Positions 45,187 to 53,926 of a stretch of 64,000 nucleotides of DNA are shown piece by piece; position 1 is the stretch's first letter; the number at the start of each line of letters is the position of its first letter. Source of the stretch: Streptomyces seoulensis. Its GTDB lineage: Bacteria; Actinomycetota; Actinomycetes; Streptomycetales; Streptomycetaceae. The DNA lies in NCBI GenBank assembly GCA_013364255.1, contig CP054936.1:5970353-6034352 (forward strand), read 5' to 3'. The notes under the pieces were generated by a model. That model had not been told where the DNA came from and searched no databases. It worked only from the letters and a program-made list of their open reading frames with translations. A program made the translations under genes and the position numbers.

Positions 45187-45280
45187 CCGGCCAGGATGGC
45201 ACGGCCGCTCGCGTGCGCCGCAGCTCATTTCCAGGGTGGCCGGCGGGGGCTTTCCGGCGGGGGCCGCGGGCGGCGCGGTC

Positions 45281-45363
45281 GTCTTCCGTGGGAGCCGCGG
45301 CCGTCTTCCGCGGGAGCCGCCCGGCCGTCTTCCGCGGGAGCCGCGGACGCCTTCCGCGGGCGG
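45281..45363. repeat. GC-rich tandem repeats between Mut7-C and tetR genes
   Basis: Three and a half copies of a 22-24-bp unit based on GTCTTCCGCGGGAGCCGC start at 45281, 45303, 45327 and 45349; the second has two extra bases. No coding function is apparent. Confidence 0.85.
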
Positions 45364-45374
45364 CGGCGGGCGTC

Positions 45375-46016
45375 TCAGGTGTTCGTCGCGGTGTCCGTCG
45401 GGGGCAGGCCGTGTTCGAGGACGGTGAGGGTGCGGTCGACCAGGTCGGCGAGGTCGCCGCGGTGGTCGTTCTCGGCCCAGTACAGGGTGGTCTCCATCAG
45501 CGCGCCGACCAGGGACATGGCGCAGACGCGCACCTCCAGGTCCTGGGCGTCGCGGCCGGTGCGTTCGGCGATGGCCGTGCACAGCAGGCGCCCGGTGACC
45601 GACATGCTCTCCATCATCCGCGAGCGCACCGCGGGCACCTCGACCATCAGGCGGGTGCGCAGCCGGACCGCCGCCGGGTCGTCGGCCACGCTCGCGCCGA
45701 CGGCCCGGCGCAGCACCCGGCGGACGGACTGCGGCCACGGTTCGCCGGCGGGGCGGGAGCGCAGCTCCTCCAGCAGGACCGGGTCGGACTCGTCGGTGAG
45801 GACGATGTCCTCCTTGGTGGGGAAGTACCGCGAGACGGTCGACGGCGACACCTCGGCCCGCTCGGCTATCTGCTCGATCGTCGTGGCGTCGTAGCCCCGC
45901 TCCTCGACCAGCGCGTACGTCGCGGCGCGGATCGCCGCACGGGTCTTGATCTTCTTCCGTTCGCGCAGGCCCGGCGGGAGGCCGTCGGCGCGGGACGCGG
46001 TGCGTGCGGCCGTCAT
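45375..46016 (-). CDS. TetR-family transcriptional regulator
   Basis: About 213 aa from ATG 46016 (MTAARTASRADG). The N-terminal HTH is clear (KTRAAIRAATYALVEERGYDATTIEQIAERAEVSPSTVSRYFPTKEDIV), followed by a helical ligand domain with the Streptomyces-type motif RSRMMESM. An in-frame ATG at 46034 and a further extension through the hexanucleotide repeat (Met-Pro-Leu-Pro repeats) are possible starts. The ligand and targets are unknown. The neighbouring trhA-like gene is upstream on the same strand, 140 bp away, so joint control is possible. Confidence 0.9.
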   Translation of the reverse strand: MTAARTASRADGLPPGLRERKKIKTRAAIRAATYALVEERGYDATTIEQIAERAEVSPSTVSRYFPTKEDIVLTDESDPVLLEELRSRPAGEPWPQSVRRVLRRAVGASVADDPAAVRLRTRLMVEVPAVRSRMMESMSVTGRLLCTAIAERTGRDAQDLEVRVCAMSLVGALMETTLYWAENDHRGDLADLVDRTLTVLEHGLPPTDTATNT

Positions 46017-46030
46017 GCGGTCATTGTCCG

Positions 46031-46072
46031 GCATCGGCATCGGCAGCGGCAGCGGCAGCGGCATCGGCACCG
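46031..46072. repeat. Hexanucleotide repeat GCA(T/G)CG x7 before tetR
   Basis: Seven consecutive hexamers: GCATCG twice, GCAGCG three times, GCATCG, GCACCG. They lie 15-55 bp upstream of the tetR start; an Ala-rich GCC/GCA tract follows. Slippage here could change the spacing of the tetR leader. Confidence 0.9.
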
Positions 46073-46159
46073 CACCGGCAGCCGCGGCCGCAGCCGCAGC
46101 GGCCTCGGCCACGGCTCGGGGAGCCGTGGCCGAGGGGGAGACCGGTGCGGGGCGGGCGC

Positions 46160-46873
46160 TCACGCGTGCTGGTAGGCGACCAGGGAGATCCCCACGTAGT
46201 GGACGACGAACGCGGCCAGCGTGAAGGAGTGGAAGACCTCGTGGAAGCCGAACCAGCGCGGTGAGGGGTTGGGCCGCTTGATGCCGTAGACGACGCCGCC
46301 CGCGCTGTAGAGCAGGCCGCCGACGATCACCAGGACCATCACCGCGATGCCGCCGCTGCGCATGAAGTCGGGCAGGTAGAAGACGGCGGCCCAGCCCATG
46401 GCGAGGTAGCAGGGGGTGTAGAGCCAGCGTGGCGCGCCGACCCAGAAGACGCGGAAGGCGATGCCGGCCAGCGCGGCGGCCCAGATGCCCCACAGCAGCC
46501 ACTGGCCGGTGGCGCCGGGCAGGAGCAGCAGCGACAGCGGCGTGTAGGTGCCGGCGATGATCAGGAAGATGTTGGCGTGGTCGAGGCGGCGCAGCACCCC
46601 GCTCATCCGGGGGCCCCAGTTCCCCCGGTGGTAGAGGGCGCTGACGCCGAACAGGAGGCAGGCGCTCAGGACGTAGATCCCGCAGGCGATGCGCCCGCGG
46701 GTGGAGTCGGCGAGCGCGGTGAGCACCAGTCCCGCTATGAGGACGGCCGGGAACATGCCGAGGTGCAGCCAGCCGCGCAGCTTCGGCTTGATCGGGTGCG
46801 GCAGCGACAGCGCGGCCGGACCGCGGCCACGGGCCGGCGGGTCCAGGGGCGCGTCGGAGGCGGACGCAGTCAT
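46160..46873 (-). CDS. trhA: Hemolysin III/PAQR-family membrane protein (TrhA)
   Basis: A 237-aa protein with seven membrane segments predicted between residues about 35 and 235. PAQR motifs are visible: SALYHR (SxxxH) after helix 2, RRLDHANIFLIIAGTYTP around helix 3, and HEVFHS (HxxxH) in the last loop; these histidines form the zinc site of the family. Bacterial TrhA proteins influence membrane lipid composition and energetics; the old name hemolysin III is misleading. It is divergent from pckG across 298 bp. Confidence 0.9.
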   Translation of the reverse strand: MTASASDAPLDPPARGRGPAALSLPHPIKPKLRGWLHLGMFPAVLIAGLVLTALADSTRGRIACGIYVLSACLLFGVSALYHRGNWGPRMSGVLRRLDHANIFLIIAGTYTPLSLLLLPGATGQWLLWGIWAAALAGIAFRVFWVGAPRWLYTPCYLAMGWAAVFYLPDFMRSGGIAVMVLVIVGGLLYSAGGVVYGIKRPNPSPRWFGFHEVFHSFTLAAFVVHYVGISLVAYQHA

Positions 46874-47171
46874 GGCCGCATGGTACCGGCGACCCCGTAA
46901 GCGAGGGGTGAGCGGCTGGTCCCGATGGCCTGTGATCTCGCCGACGGGAGGAAACGCAAAAAGTCCTTCAGGTGAACCCAACGCGGACGCAAAAAAGGCC
47001 GGAAAACCGTGGGATTCCTCACGCTGCTCACCTGTGCGGCCCTCTGGACAGATGGGCGCGGGAGTCGGATGATCAAATGAGTGCGGTCGGCACCGGATGA
47101 GCGGCTACGAAGCATCCGGGTCGCGGCCCCCACGGGGCGACAAGACAAAAATCCCTCATTTAGGAGCAATC

Positions 47172-49004
47172 GTGGCGCGCGACATCGCGGCTCCCCCCGT
47201 CGTTCCCACCCACCACAAGGACCTGGTCTCGTGGGTCAACGAGATCGCGGAACTCACGCAGCCGGACAACGTGGTCTGGTGCGACGGATCCGAGGCCGAG
47301 TACGAGCGACTGTGCGAGGAGCTCGTCCAGAAGGGCACCTTCCGCAAGCTCGACCCGATCAAGCGCCCCCACTCCTACTACGCGGCCTCCGACCCCTCCG
47401 ACGTCGCCCGCGTCGAGGACCGCACCTTCATCTGCTCCGAGAAGGAGGAGGACGCCGGCCCCACCAACCACTGGAAGGCCCCCGCCGAGATGCGGGCGGT
47501 CTTCCAGGGCGAGAACGGCGAGGGCGGTGTCTTCCGCGGCTCGATGAAGGGCCGGACGATGTACGTCGTCCCGTTCTGCATGGGCCCGCTGGGCTCCCCG
47601 CTGTCCGCGATCGGCGTCGAGATCACCGACTCCGCCTACGTCGCCGTGTCCATGCGCACCATGACCCGCATGGGACAGCCGGTCCTCGACGAACTCGGTG
47701 AGGACGGCTTCTTCGTCAAGGCCGTGCACACCCTCGGCGCCCCGCTGGCCGACGGCCAGGCGGACGTCCCCTGGCCGTGCAACACCACCAAGTACATCTC
47801 GCACTTCCCCGAGGACCGCGAGATCTGGTCCTACGGCTCCGGCTACGGCGGCAACGCGCTGCTCGGCAAGAAGTGCTACGCCCTGCGCATCGCCTCCGTC
47901 ATGGCGCGCGACGAGGGCTGGCTGGCCGAGCACATGCTGATCCTCAAGCTCACCCCGCCCACCGGCGAGGCCAAGTACGTCGCGGCCGCCTTCCCGAGCG
48001 CCTGCGGCAAGACCAACCTCGCGATGCTGGAGCCCACCGTCTCCGGCTGGTCCGTCGAGACGGTCGGCGACGACATCGCGTGGATGCGGTTCGGCGAGGA
48101 CGGCCGGCTGTACGCGATCAACCCCGAGGCCGGCTTCTTCGGCGTCGCGCCCGGCACCGGCGAGCACACCAACGCCAACGCGATGAAGACGCTGTGGGGC
48201 AACTCGGTCTTCACCAACGTCGCCCTCACCGACGACGGCGACGTGTGGTGGGAGGGCATGACGCAGGAGACCCCGGCCCACCTGACCGACTGGAAGGGCA
48301 ACGACTGGACGCCCGAGTCGGGCACCCCGGCCGCCCACCCCAACGCCCGCTTCACCACCCCGGCCGCGCAGTGCCCGATCATCGCGCCGGAGTGGGAGGA
48401 CCCCCGGGGCGTGCCGATCTCGGCGATCCTGTTCGGCGGCCGCCGCGCCAGCGCCGTACCGCTGGTGACCGAGTCCTTCGACTGGAACCACGGCGTCTTC
48501 CTCGGCGCGAACGTCGCCTCCGAGAAGACCGCCGCCGCCGAGGGCAAGGTCGGCGAGCTGCGCCGCGACCCGTTCGCCATGCTGCCGTTCTGCGGCTACA
48601 ACATGGGCGACTACATGGGCCACTGGATCGACGTCGCCAAGGACAAGGACCAGTCCAAGCTGCCCAAGATCTACTACGTCAACTGGTTCCGCAAGAACGA
48701 CGAGGGCGCGTTCGTCTGGCCCGGCTTCGGCGAGAACAGCCGGGTGCTGAAGTGGATCGTCGAGCGGCTGGACGGCAGGGCCGAGGGCGTCGAGACCCCC
48801 ATCGGCGTCCTGCCGACCCGCGCCGCCCTGGACACCGACGGCCTGGACCTGTCCGAGTCCGACCTGGAGTTCCTGCTCACGGTCGACAAGGACGTCTGGC
48901 GCGAGGAGGCCGCCCTGGTCCCCGAGCACCTGAACACCTTCGGCGACCACACCCCCTCGGAGCTGTGGGACCAGTACCGCGCGCTGGTCGAGCGGCTCGG
49001 CTGA
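47172..49004 (+). CDS. pckG: Phosphoenolpyruvate carboxykinase (GTP)
   Basis: A 610-aa gluconeogenic enzyme that converts oxaloacetate and GTP to PEP, CO2 and GDP. The start GTG 47172 is set by AGGAG 5 nt upstream; the frame is open to 47097 without such support. The P-loop is FPSACGKTNLAML with the reactive cysteine of GTP-type enzymes, and the metal and substrate regions YGGNALLGKKC and SFDWNHGVFLGA are intact. Length and motifs are standard. In Streptomyces this enzyme controls carbon flow from C4 acids. A very strong hairpin at 49097-49134 ends transcription. Confidence 0.96.
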   Translation: MARDIAAPPVVPTHHKDLVSWVNEIAELTQPDNVVWCDGSEAEYERLCEELVQKGTFRKLDPIKRPHSYYAASDPSDVARVEDRTFICSEKEEDAGPTNHWKAPAEMRAVFQGENGEGGVFRGSMKGRTMYVVPFCMGPLGSPLSAIGVEITDSAYVAVSMRTMTRMGQPVLDELGEDGFFVKAVHTLGAPLADGQADVPWPCNTTKYISHFPEDREIWSYGSGYGGNALLGKKCYALRIASVMARDEGWLAEHMLILKLTPPTGEAKYVAAAFPSACGKTNLAMLEPTVSGWSVETVGDDIAWMRFGEDGRLYAINPEAGFFGVAPGTGEHTNANAMKTLWGNSVFTNVALTDDGDVWWEGMTQETPAHLTDWKGNDWTPESGTPAAHPNARFTTPAAQCPIIAPEWEDPRGVPISAILFGGRRASAVPLVTESFDWNHGVFLGANVASEKTAAAEGKVGELRRDPFAMLPFCGYNMGDYMGHWIDVAKDKDQSKLPKIYYVNWFRKNDEGAFVWPGFGENSRVLKWIVERLDGRAEGVETPIGVLPTRAALDTDGLDLSESDLEFLLTVDKDVWREEAALVPEHLNTFGDHTPSELWDQYRALVERLG

Positions 49005-49096
49005 GACGGCCCGCTCTCGGCCGCACGAGTTCCGCGGCCGGCCGCGACTTGCCCTGACCTGCGACGTCGCTCCGGCCGGCCGCGGCGCGGAGGAGG

Positions 49097-49134
49097 GAGG
49101 CCGGGCGCGCACAACGGCGTGCGCGCCCGGCCTC
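49097..49134 (+). terminator. pckG terminator
   Basis: Perfect 16-bp stem (GAGGCCGGGCGCGCAC / GTGCGCGCCCGGCCTC) with a 6-nt loop, 92 bp after the stop codon. Confidence 0.85.
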
Positions 49135-49267
49135 TCCCGTGCAATCCGGGCAGGGCCGCGTAGCCCGGCCGTCGTGCCCCGGTCACCCGCCCGGCCCACC
49201 GCTCCGTATGGCGGCCCGCGCTCCGGGGTACTCGGGTCGCCTCCCGGTGAAGGAGCGTGATGAGGGC

Positions 49268-49444
49268 ATGGCTGGAGACGGCGACTTCTACAAGCACGAC
49301 CGTCCGGACGATCCGGGTCTGGCCGAGGACCGTCCGCGCGGCGGCGGCCCCGACGAGCCGCACGGGCGCGGCAACTGGCCCGTCTGGGGCGTGGTCCTGG
49401 CGATCCTGGTGGTGTTCGTGATCATCGTGGTGATCTTCGGCTGA
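49268..49444 (+). CDS. Small C-terminal-anchored membrane protein
   Basis: 58 aa from ATG 49268. A charged, Gly/Asp/Arg/Pro-rich N-terminal part (1-36) precedes one very hydrophobic helix ending at the C terminus (GVVLAILVVFVIIVVIFG). AAGGAG lies 12 nt upstream and GAGGG directly before the start. Short proteins with this layout are common in Streptomyces, without known function. It stands alone between the pckG terminator and the GNAT gene. Confidence 0.75.
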   Translation: MAGDGDFYKHDRPDDPGLAEDRPRGGGPDEPHGRGNWPVWGVVLAILVVFVIIVVIFG

Positions 49445-49528
49445 GCACCCGTCCCCGCGGCAGCCCTCGCGTCGCCCGCGCGGCGACCGGTTACGGTGCT
49501 CGCCGCGGCCGCTCCACGGCGCGGCCTC

Positions 49529-50035
49529 TCACAGCGCCAGCTGGAGCAGCACCGTGTCGAGCAGGCGGCCGTGTTTGCGGCCGACCGCGGTCAGCCGGCC
49601 GGCGTCGGTGAAGCCGAGCCGGCGGTGCAGCGCCGCCGACGCCTCGCTGCCGGGGTCGGTGATCACCGCGACGACCTGCCGCACCCCGGCCCCGCCGCAC
49701 GCGGTCAGCAGCGCGGTGAGCAGGGCGGCGCCGAGGCCGCGGCCGGTTGAGTCCGGGGCGAGGTAGACGGTGTCCTCGACGGTGTCGCGGTACGCCGGCT
49801 TCGGCCGCCACGGCGCCGCGTAGGCGAAGCCCACGATCCGGCCCGCCTCCTCGGCGACCAGGAACGGCAGCCCCCGCCCGGCGATCTCGTCGAACTTCAG
49901 CTCCCACTCCGCGAGCGGCCGCGGCGCCTCGTCGAAGGTGGCGACGCTGTGCAGGGCGTAGTGCCCGTAGATGTCCGCGACCTCGGCGAGGTCGGCGCGC
50001 AGGGCGGCCCGGACGGTGGCGGTGGGGGCGGTCAC
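49529..50035 (-). CDS. GNAT N-acetyltransferase, phosphinothricin-acetyltransferase-like
   Basis: 168 aa from GTG 50035. The acetyl-CoA pyrophosphate loop is STGRGLGAALLTALL (Q/RxxGxG/A motif). The N-terminal part (ATVRAALRADLAEVADIYGHYALHSVATFDE) and GFAYAAPWRPKPAYRDTVEDTVYL are characteristic of the Pat/Bar/YncA branch, which acetylates phosphinothricin or methionine analogues. Members of this branch in non-producers mostly act on methionine sulfone or sulfoximine, or are uncharacterised. The enzyme is cytosolic. The start is not backed by a strong ribosome binding site. Confidence 0.88.
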   Translation of the reverse strand: MTAPTATVRAALRADLAEVADIYGHYALHSVATFDEAPRPLAEWELKFDEIAGRGLPFLVAEEAGRIVGFAYAAPWRPKPAYRDTVEDTVYLAPDSTGRGLGAALLTALLTACGGAGVRQVVAVITDPGSEASAALHRRLGFTDAGRLTAVGRKHGRLLDTVLLQLAL

Positions 50036-50155
50036 GGCTTCTGTCTCGCCTCGGTTCTCTCGCCTCGGGGACACGGCCCGCGCAGTGTAGGGCACCCGGT
50101 CCGCGCGTCGCTGCGGGTGCGCGCGGACCGGGGCCGTCGAGGGGGGCGAGAGGCC

Positions 50156-50587
50156 CTAATGCGCGGCGCCGACCGGCCTGAGCGGGTCCTCCTGGGCGGC
50201 GGCGTGCGCGTCCATCCGTTCGGCGGCCAGGATCGCCGCCTTGGTGTCGGCGCGGGACGCGGCCACGACGAGGGCGCGCCCGGCGAGCGTGTGCGCCCGC
50301 TGGTGCAGGGCCGGCGCCTGGTCGGCCGTACGGCCGGCGGACGCGGCCGCCCGCAGCGGGGCGCGCCCGCCGCGCAGCCGGGCCACCTGCACGGCGAGCC
50401 GTTCGGCCGCCGTGTCCAGGTCGGTCGAGGGCTCGGTCAGCGCGCGCAGCTCGTCGGTGACGGCGAGCAGCGCCGCGAGATGACCGGCGAGCTGGATGTC
50501 CAACTCCTCCTCGCGCGAGCGGTGGGGGAAGTCGGCGGCGGTGCCGGCCATCGTGTGGACCGACTTGGCGCGGATCGGTTCGTACAT
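50156..50587 (-). CDS. SCO4983-family protein
   Basis: A 143-aa all-helical, soluble protein (MYEPIRAKSVHTMAG ... HLAALLAVTDELRAL) of a family named after S. coelicolor SCO4983. It has no recognised enzymatic residues and no membrane segment. GGAGG lies 7 nt before ATG 50587. Upstream is a -10 box and an inverted repeat, so it is probably regulated on its own. Function is unknown; the family is confined to Streptomyces and relatives as far as I recall. Confidence 0.85.
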   Translation of the reverse strand: MYEPIRAKSVHTMAGTAADFPHRSREEELDIQLAGHLAALLAVTDELRALTEPSTDLDTAAERLAVQVARLRGGRAPLRAAASAGRTADQAPALHQRAHTLAGRALVVAASRADTKAAILAAERMDAHAAAQEDPLRPVGAAH

Positions 50588-50617
50588 GGGATGGCCTCCT
50601 GTGCTCTGACAGAAGTC

Positions 50618-50640
50618 ATCCTACATTAGATCTCGTCTAA
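50618..50640 (-). promoter_or_regulatory. Promoter and operator of the SCO4983-family gene
   Basis: On the minus strand TAGGAT (50618-50623) is a good -10 box, about 30 nt before the start. Directly upstream the inverted repeat TTAGA-TCTCG-TCTAA (50626-50640) occupies the spacer, where a repressor would block polymerase. The short stretch is AT-rich for this genome. Confidence 0.5.
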
Positions 50641-50722
50641 AGTTGAGTCTGTTCGCGGAAACGGTCCGCGCGCACACCGAGGGTGAGCGCGCGGCGTGCT
50701 CCGGCCGGGGTGCCGCCGGGCG

Positions 50723-51934
50723 TCAGGGCTGGCCGTAGCCGTCCAGGAAGTGGCCGATGCGGCCCACCGCGTCGCGCAGGTCGCCGACCGAGGGCAGGGT
50801 GACGACCCGGAAGTGGTCGGGCTCGGGCCAGTTGAAGCCGGTGCCCTGGACGACCATGATCTTCTCGCGGCGCAGCAGGTCCAGGACCATCCGCCGGTCG
50901 TCCTTGATCTTGAAGACCTTGGGATCGAGCCGGGGGAACAGGTACAGCGCCCCCTTGGGCCGTACGCAGGTCACGCCCGGGATCCGCGTGAGCAGCTCGT
51001 GGGCGACCTCCATCTGCTCCTTGAGCCGGCCGCCGGGCAGGACCAGGTCGTTGATGGTCTGCCGGCCGCTGAGCGCGGCGACCACGCCGTGCTGTCCCGG
51101 CATGTTCGCGCACAGGCGCATGTTCGCCAGGATGGTCAGGCCCTCGATGTAGGAGTCGGCGTGGGCGCGCGGGCCGGAGATCGACATCCAGCCGACCCGG
51201 TAGCCGGCCACCCGGTACGCCTTGGACATGCCGTTGAAGGTGAGGGTCAGCAGGTCGGGCGCGACCGAGGCCGTCGGGGTGTGCGTGGCACCGTCGTAGA
51301 GGATCTTGTCGTAGATCTCGTCGGAGCAGACCAGCAGGTTGTGCCGGCGGGCGATGTCGGTCAGCCCCTTGAGCACGGCCGGGTCGTAGACCGCGCCGGT
51401 CGGGTTGTTGGGGTTGATGACGACGATCGCCTTGGTGCGGTCGGTGACCTTGCGCTCCACGTCGGCGAGGTCCGGCATCCAGTCGGACTGCTCGTCGCAG
51501 CGGTAGTGCACGGCGGTGCCGCCGGACAGGGAGACGGCGGCGGTCCATAGCGGGTAGTCCGGCGCGGGCACCAGCACCTCGTCGCCGTCGTCCAGCAGCC
51601 CCTGCATCGCCATCACGATCAGCTCGGAGACGCCGTTGCCGATGAAGACGTGCTCGACGTCGGTCTCGATGCCGAGGGTCTGGTTGTGCATGACGACCGC
51701 GCGGCGCGCGGCCAGCAGGCCCTTGGCGTCGCCGTAGCCGTGTGCCGTGGAGACGTTGCGGAGGATGTCCTCCAGGATCTCCGGTGGGCACTCGAAGCCG
51801 AACGCGGCCGGGTTGCCGGTGTTCAGCTTGAGGATGCGGTGGCCGGCCGCCTCCAGCCGCATCGCCTCCTCGAGCACCGGGCCCCGGATCTCGTAACAGA
51901 CGTTGGCGAGCTTGGTCGACTGGATCACCTGCAT
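50723..51934 (-). CDS. Pyridoxal-phosphate aminotransferase (AlaA-like)
   Basis: A 403-aa class I aminotransferase. VVINPNNPTGAVYD contains the conserved Asn, SDEIYDKILYDG the PLP-pairing Asp, and NGMSKAYRVAGYRVGW the Schiff-base lysine. MQVIQSTKLANVCYEIRGPVLEEAMRLEAAGHRILKLNTGNPAAFGFECP is similar in character to AlaA/YfbQ enzymes that make alanine from pyruvate and glutamate. The start at 51934 has no ribosome binding site, but a -10 box (TAAGCT) ends 7 nt before it. The other Streptomyces-typical candidate is an aspartate-type transaminase; alanine synthesis is the better guess. Confidence 0.92.
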   Translation of the reverse strand: MQVIQSTKLANVCYEIRGPVLEEAMRLEAAGHRILKLNTGNPAAFGFECPPEILEDILRNVSTAHGYGDAKGLLAARRAVVMHNQTLGIETDVEHVFIGNGVSELIVMAMQGLLDDGDEVLVPAPDYPLWTAAVSLSGGTAVHYRCDEQSDWMPDLADVERKVTDRTKAIVVINPNNPTGAVYDPAVLKGLTDIARRHNLLVCSDEIYDKILYDGATHTPTASVAPDLLTLTFNGMSKAYRVAGYRVGWMSISGPRAHADSYIEGLTILANMRLCANMPGQHGVVAALSGRQTINDLVLPGGRLKEQMEVAHELLTRIPGVTCVRPKGALYLFPRLDPKVFKIKDDRRMVLDLLRREKIMVVQGTGFNWPEPDHFRVVTLPSVGDLRDAVGRIGHFLDGYGQP

Positions 51935-51941
51935 GTCTGGG

Positions 51942-51947
51942 AGCTTA
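51942..51947 (-). promoter_or_regulatory. -10 box of the aminotransferase gene, leaderless type
   Basis: TAAGCT on the minus strand is followed by 7 nt and the start codon at 51934. There is no Shine-Dalgarno sequence. Confidence 0.4.
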
Positions 51948-52061
51948 CGGCCGGGTATCGCCCGGCGGCCCGTGTTTTCCGCCACGTGGGACATCGCGGG
52001 GCGTCGGATTGACGGCCCGCGCCGGTGCCGCCGGGCGCCCCGGTACCTATGCTTTCCGGCC

Positions 52062-52865
52062 ATGTCCATGTCTTCCGGCCTTCCCGCCGTCCCCCGTACG
52101 GGTGATGCGCCTCAGGGCCCGCCGAACGTGTATCACCCGCAGGCGCCCGCGGCCCCGGCGTACGAGGGGTACGCCGACCCGGCCGCGGCCCACGGCTGGC
52201 AGAACGCGTACGACCGGACGCGCGAGCTGCCCGCGCTGACGGCCGACGTCCTCGCGGCCCGGGGAGCGGAGGGAACGGGCGCCGGGGGAGCGGATGCGGG
52301 GGAGGGCGCGGACACCGGGTCCGGCGCGGACGCCGGGTCCGGCGCGGGCCGGGGCGCGCGGCGCGCGGGCCGGCGGCGGGCCGCCCGGCGGTCGCGGCGC
52401 GCGGTGGCCGCCGCGGGGGCGGCGGGTGTGGTGTCCCTGGCCGCCGTGATCGCCGGCCTGACGGCCCTGGACTCCTCGGCGGACGGCTCGCGGGGCGGCG
52501 GCGGCCGTACGGAGCCGACGGCCGGCGCGGCGGACGCGCCGCCCGCCGCGGACACCGCCGCCCCGACGACGGGCGGCCCCGCCCCCGCCGCCCCGGCGAC
52601 CGCGGCCACGCACCGGGCCCCCGCCGTGACCGCGCCCGCCGCGCCCACGGCGCACGCTTCCGCCACCACCATGACCTCCGCCGCGCCGCCCCCGAGCGCT
52701 CCCGTCTCGCACGGCGCCCCGGCGCCCCACCGGACCGGTCCCGCCCCGTCCACCGCGCCCGCCACCCCGTCCCCGACCGCGGACCTCCCGTCCTCCTCCC
52801 CGTCGTACGGCGGCTGGGGCCACGGCGGCCACCACGGCGGAGGCGGCCACTGGCACGGCGGCTGA
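52062..52865 (+). CDS. Hypothetical single-pass membrane protein, Ala/Pro/Thr-rich exterior
   Basis: Deduced 267 aa. Residues 1-95 are a polar, Pro/Gly/Ala-rich cytoplasmic part; 97-113 are strongly basic (RRAGRRRAARRSRR); about 114-134 form a membrane helix (AVAAAGAAGVVSLAAVIAGL). The outside part is low-complexity Ala/Pro/Thr/Ser, ending in a His/Gly-rich tail (WGHGGHHGGGGHWHGG) that might bind metals. ATG 52062 follows TATGCT (52048-52053) by 8 nt, so the gene may be leaderless. No function can be assigned. In such sequence alternative frames are long; the charge-helix-tail order supports this one. Confidence 0.65.
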   Translation: MSMSSGLPAVPRTGDAPQGPPNVYHPQAPAAPAYEGYADPAAAHGWQNAYDRTRELPALTADVLAARGAEGTGAGGADAGEGADTGSGADAGSGAGRGARRAGRRRAARRSRRAVAAAGAAGVVSLAAVIAGLTALDSSADGSRGGGGRTEPTAGAADAPPAADTAAPTTGGPAPAAPATAATHRAPAVTAPAAPTAHASATTMTSAAPPPSAPVSHGAPAPHRTGPAPSTAPATPSPTADLPSSSPSYGGWGHGGHHGGGGHWHGG

Positions 52866-53004
52866 CCGGTACGGCGCCGGCGACCCCGTCCTCGGCAGTC
52901 CCCTCCGCGTTCTTGTGGGCACGACCCCGTCGCCATCACAATGCGCATGACAAACGGGCGTCCGGAAGATCTCCGGGCGTCTGCGTCTCAAGAGGGGACC
53001 CCAC

Positions 53005-53868
53005 ATGAACAAGCCTCTCCTTGCCGCGCTCGCCACCCTGGTGATCACCGGGGCGGGCATGGCGCCGGCGGCCGCCGCCGCGCAGACCGGCGGTGCGGCG
53101 ACCGCTCCCGCGAAGCGGTCGGCCCCCGCCGTCAAGGCCGTCGACTTCGCCGGCACCGTCTCGCTGAGCAACTGCTCCGGCTCCGTCGTCCGCCTCCCCG
53201 CCTCCGCGGACACCGACCCGGCGCTCGTGCTCTCCAACGGCCACTGCCTGGAAACCGGCTTCCCGAGCCCCGGCCAGGTCATCACCGGCCAGTCCTCCAG
53301 CCGTACCTTCGGCCTGCTCAACTCGGCCGGCACCAAGGTCGCCACGCTCCGCGCCAACCAGGTCGTCTACTCGACCATGACCGACACGGACGTCACGATC
53401 TACCGCCTGACCAGCACCTACGCCCAGATCAAGAGCTCGTACGGGATCAGCGCGCTGACCCTGAGCGACACCCACCCGGTGGCCGGCACCGCCATCAAGG
53501 TGGTCTCCGGGTACTGGAAGCGGATCTACAGCTGCAACGTCGACGGGTTCGTCTACCGCCTCAAGGAGGGCGACTGGACCTGGAAGGACTCCGTCCGCTA
53601 CACCTCCGCCTGCAACACCATCGGCGGCACCTCGGGCTCGCCCGTCGTCGACACCGCCACCGGCAAGGTCGTCGCCGTCAACAACACCGGCAACGAGGAC
53701 GGCCAGCGCTGCACGGAGAACAACCCGTGCGAGGTCGACGCGAACGGCAACGTGACCGTCCGCCAGGGCATCAACTACGCCGAGGAGACGTACCAGATAC
53801 CCGCCTGCTTCACCACCGGCAACAAGCTCAACCTGAGCGCGAGCGGCTGCGTCCTGCCCAAGCCGTGA
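53005..53868 (+). CDS. Secreted trypsin-like serine protease (S1 family)
   Basis: A 287-aa exported protease. The signal peptide is MNKPLLAALATLVITGAGMAPAAAAA. The triad is H80 (LSNGHCLE), D129 (TDTDVTIYRL) and S210 (GGTSGSPVV). Six or so cysteines in the mature part can pair as in secreted S1 enzymes. A GAGGGG ribosome binding site precedes ATG 53005. GTSGSP instead of GDSGGP places it among the trypsin-like peptidases with a divergent oxyanion loop, which are common in Streptomyces; there is no large pro-domain. The natural substrate is unknown. Confidence 0.9.
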   Translation: MNKPLLAALATLVITGAGMAPAAAAAQTGGAATAPAKRSAPAVKAVDFAGTVSLSNCSGSVVRLPASADTDPALVLSNGHCLETGFPSPGQVITGQSSSRTFGLLNSAGTKVATLRANQVVYSTMTDTDVTIYRLTSTYAQIKSSYGISALTLSDTHPVAGTAIKVVSGYWKRIYSCNVDGFVYRLKEGDWTWKDSVRYTSACNTIGGTSGSPVVDTATGKVVAVNNTGNEDGQRCTENNPCEVDANGNVTVRQGINYAEETYQIPACFTTGNKLNLSASGCVLPKP

Positions 53869-53926
53869 GGCCGTAGGGCCGTAGGGCTGTAGGGCCTCAG
53901 GCACCGCGCGGCGGTGCGGCGGGCGG

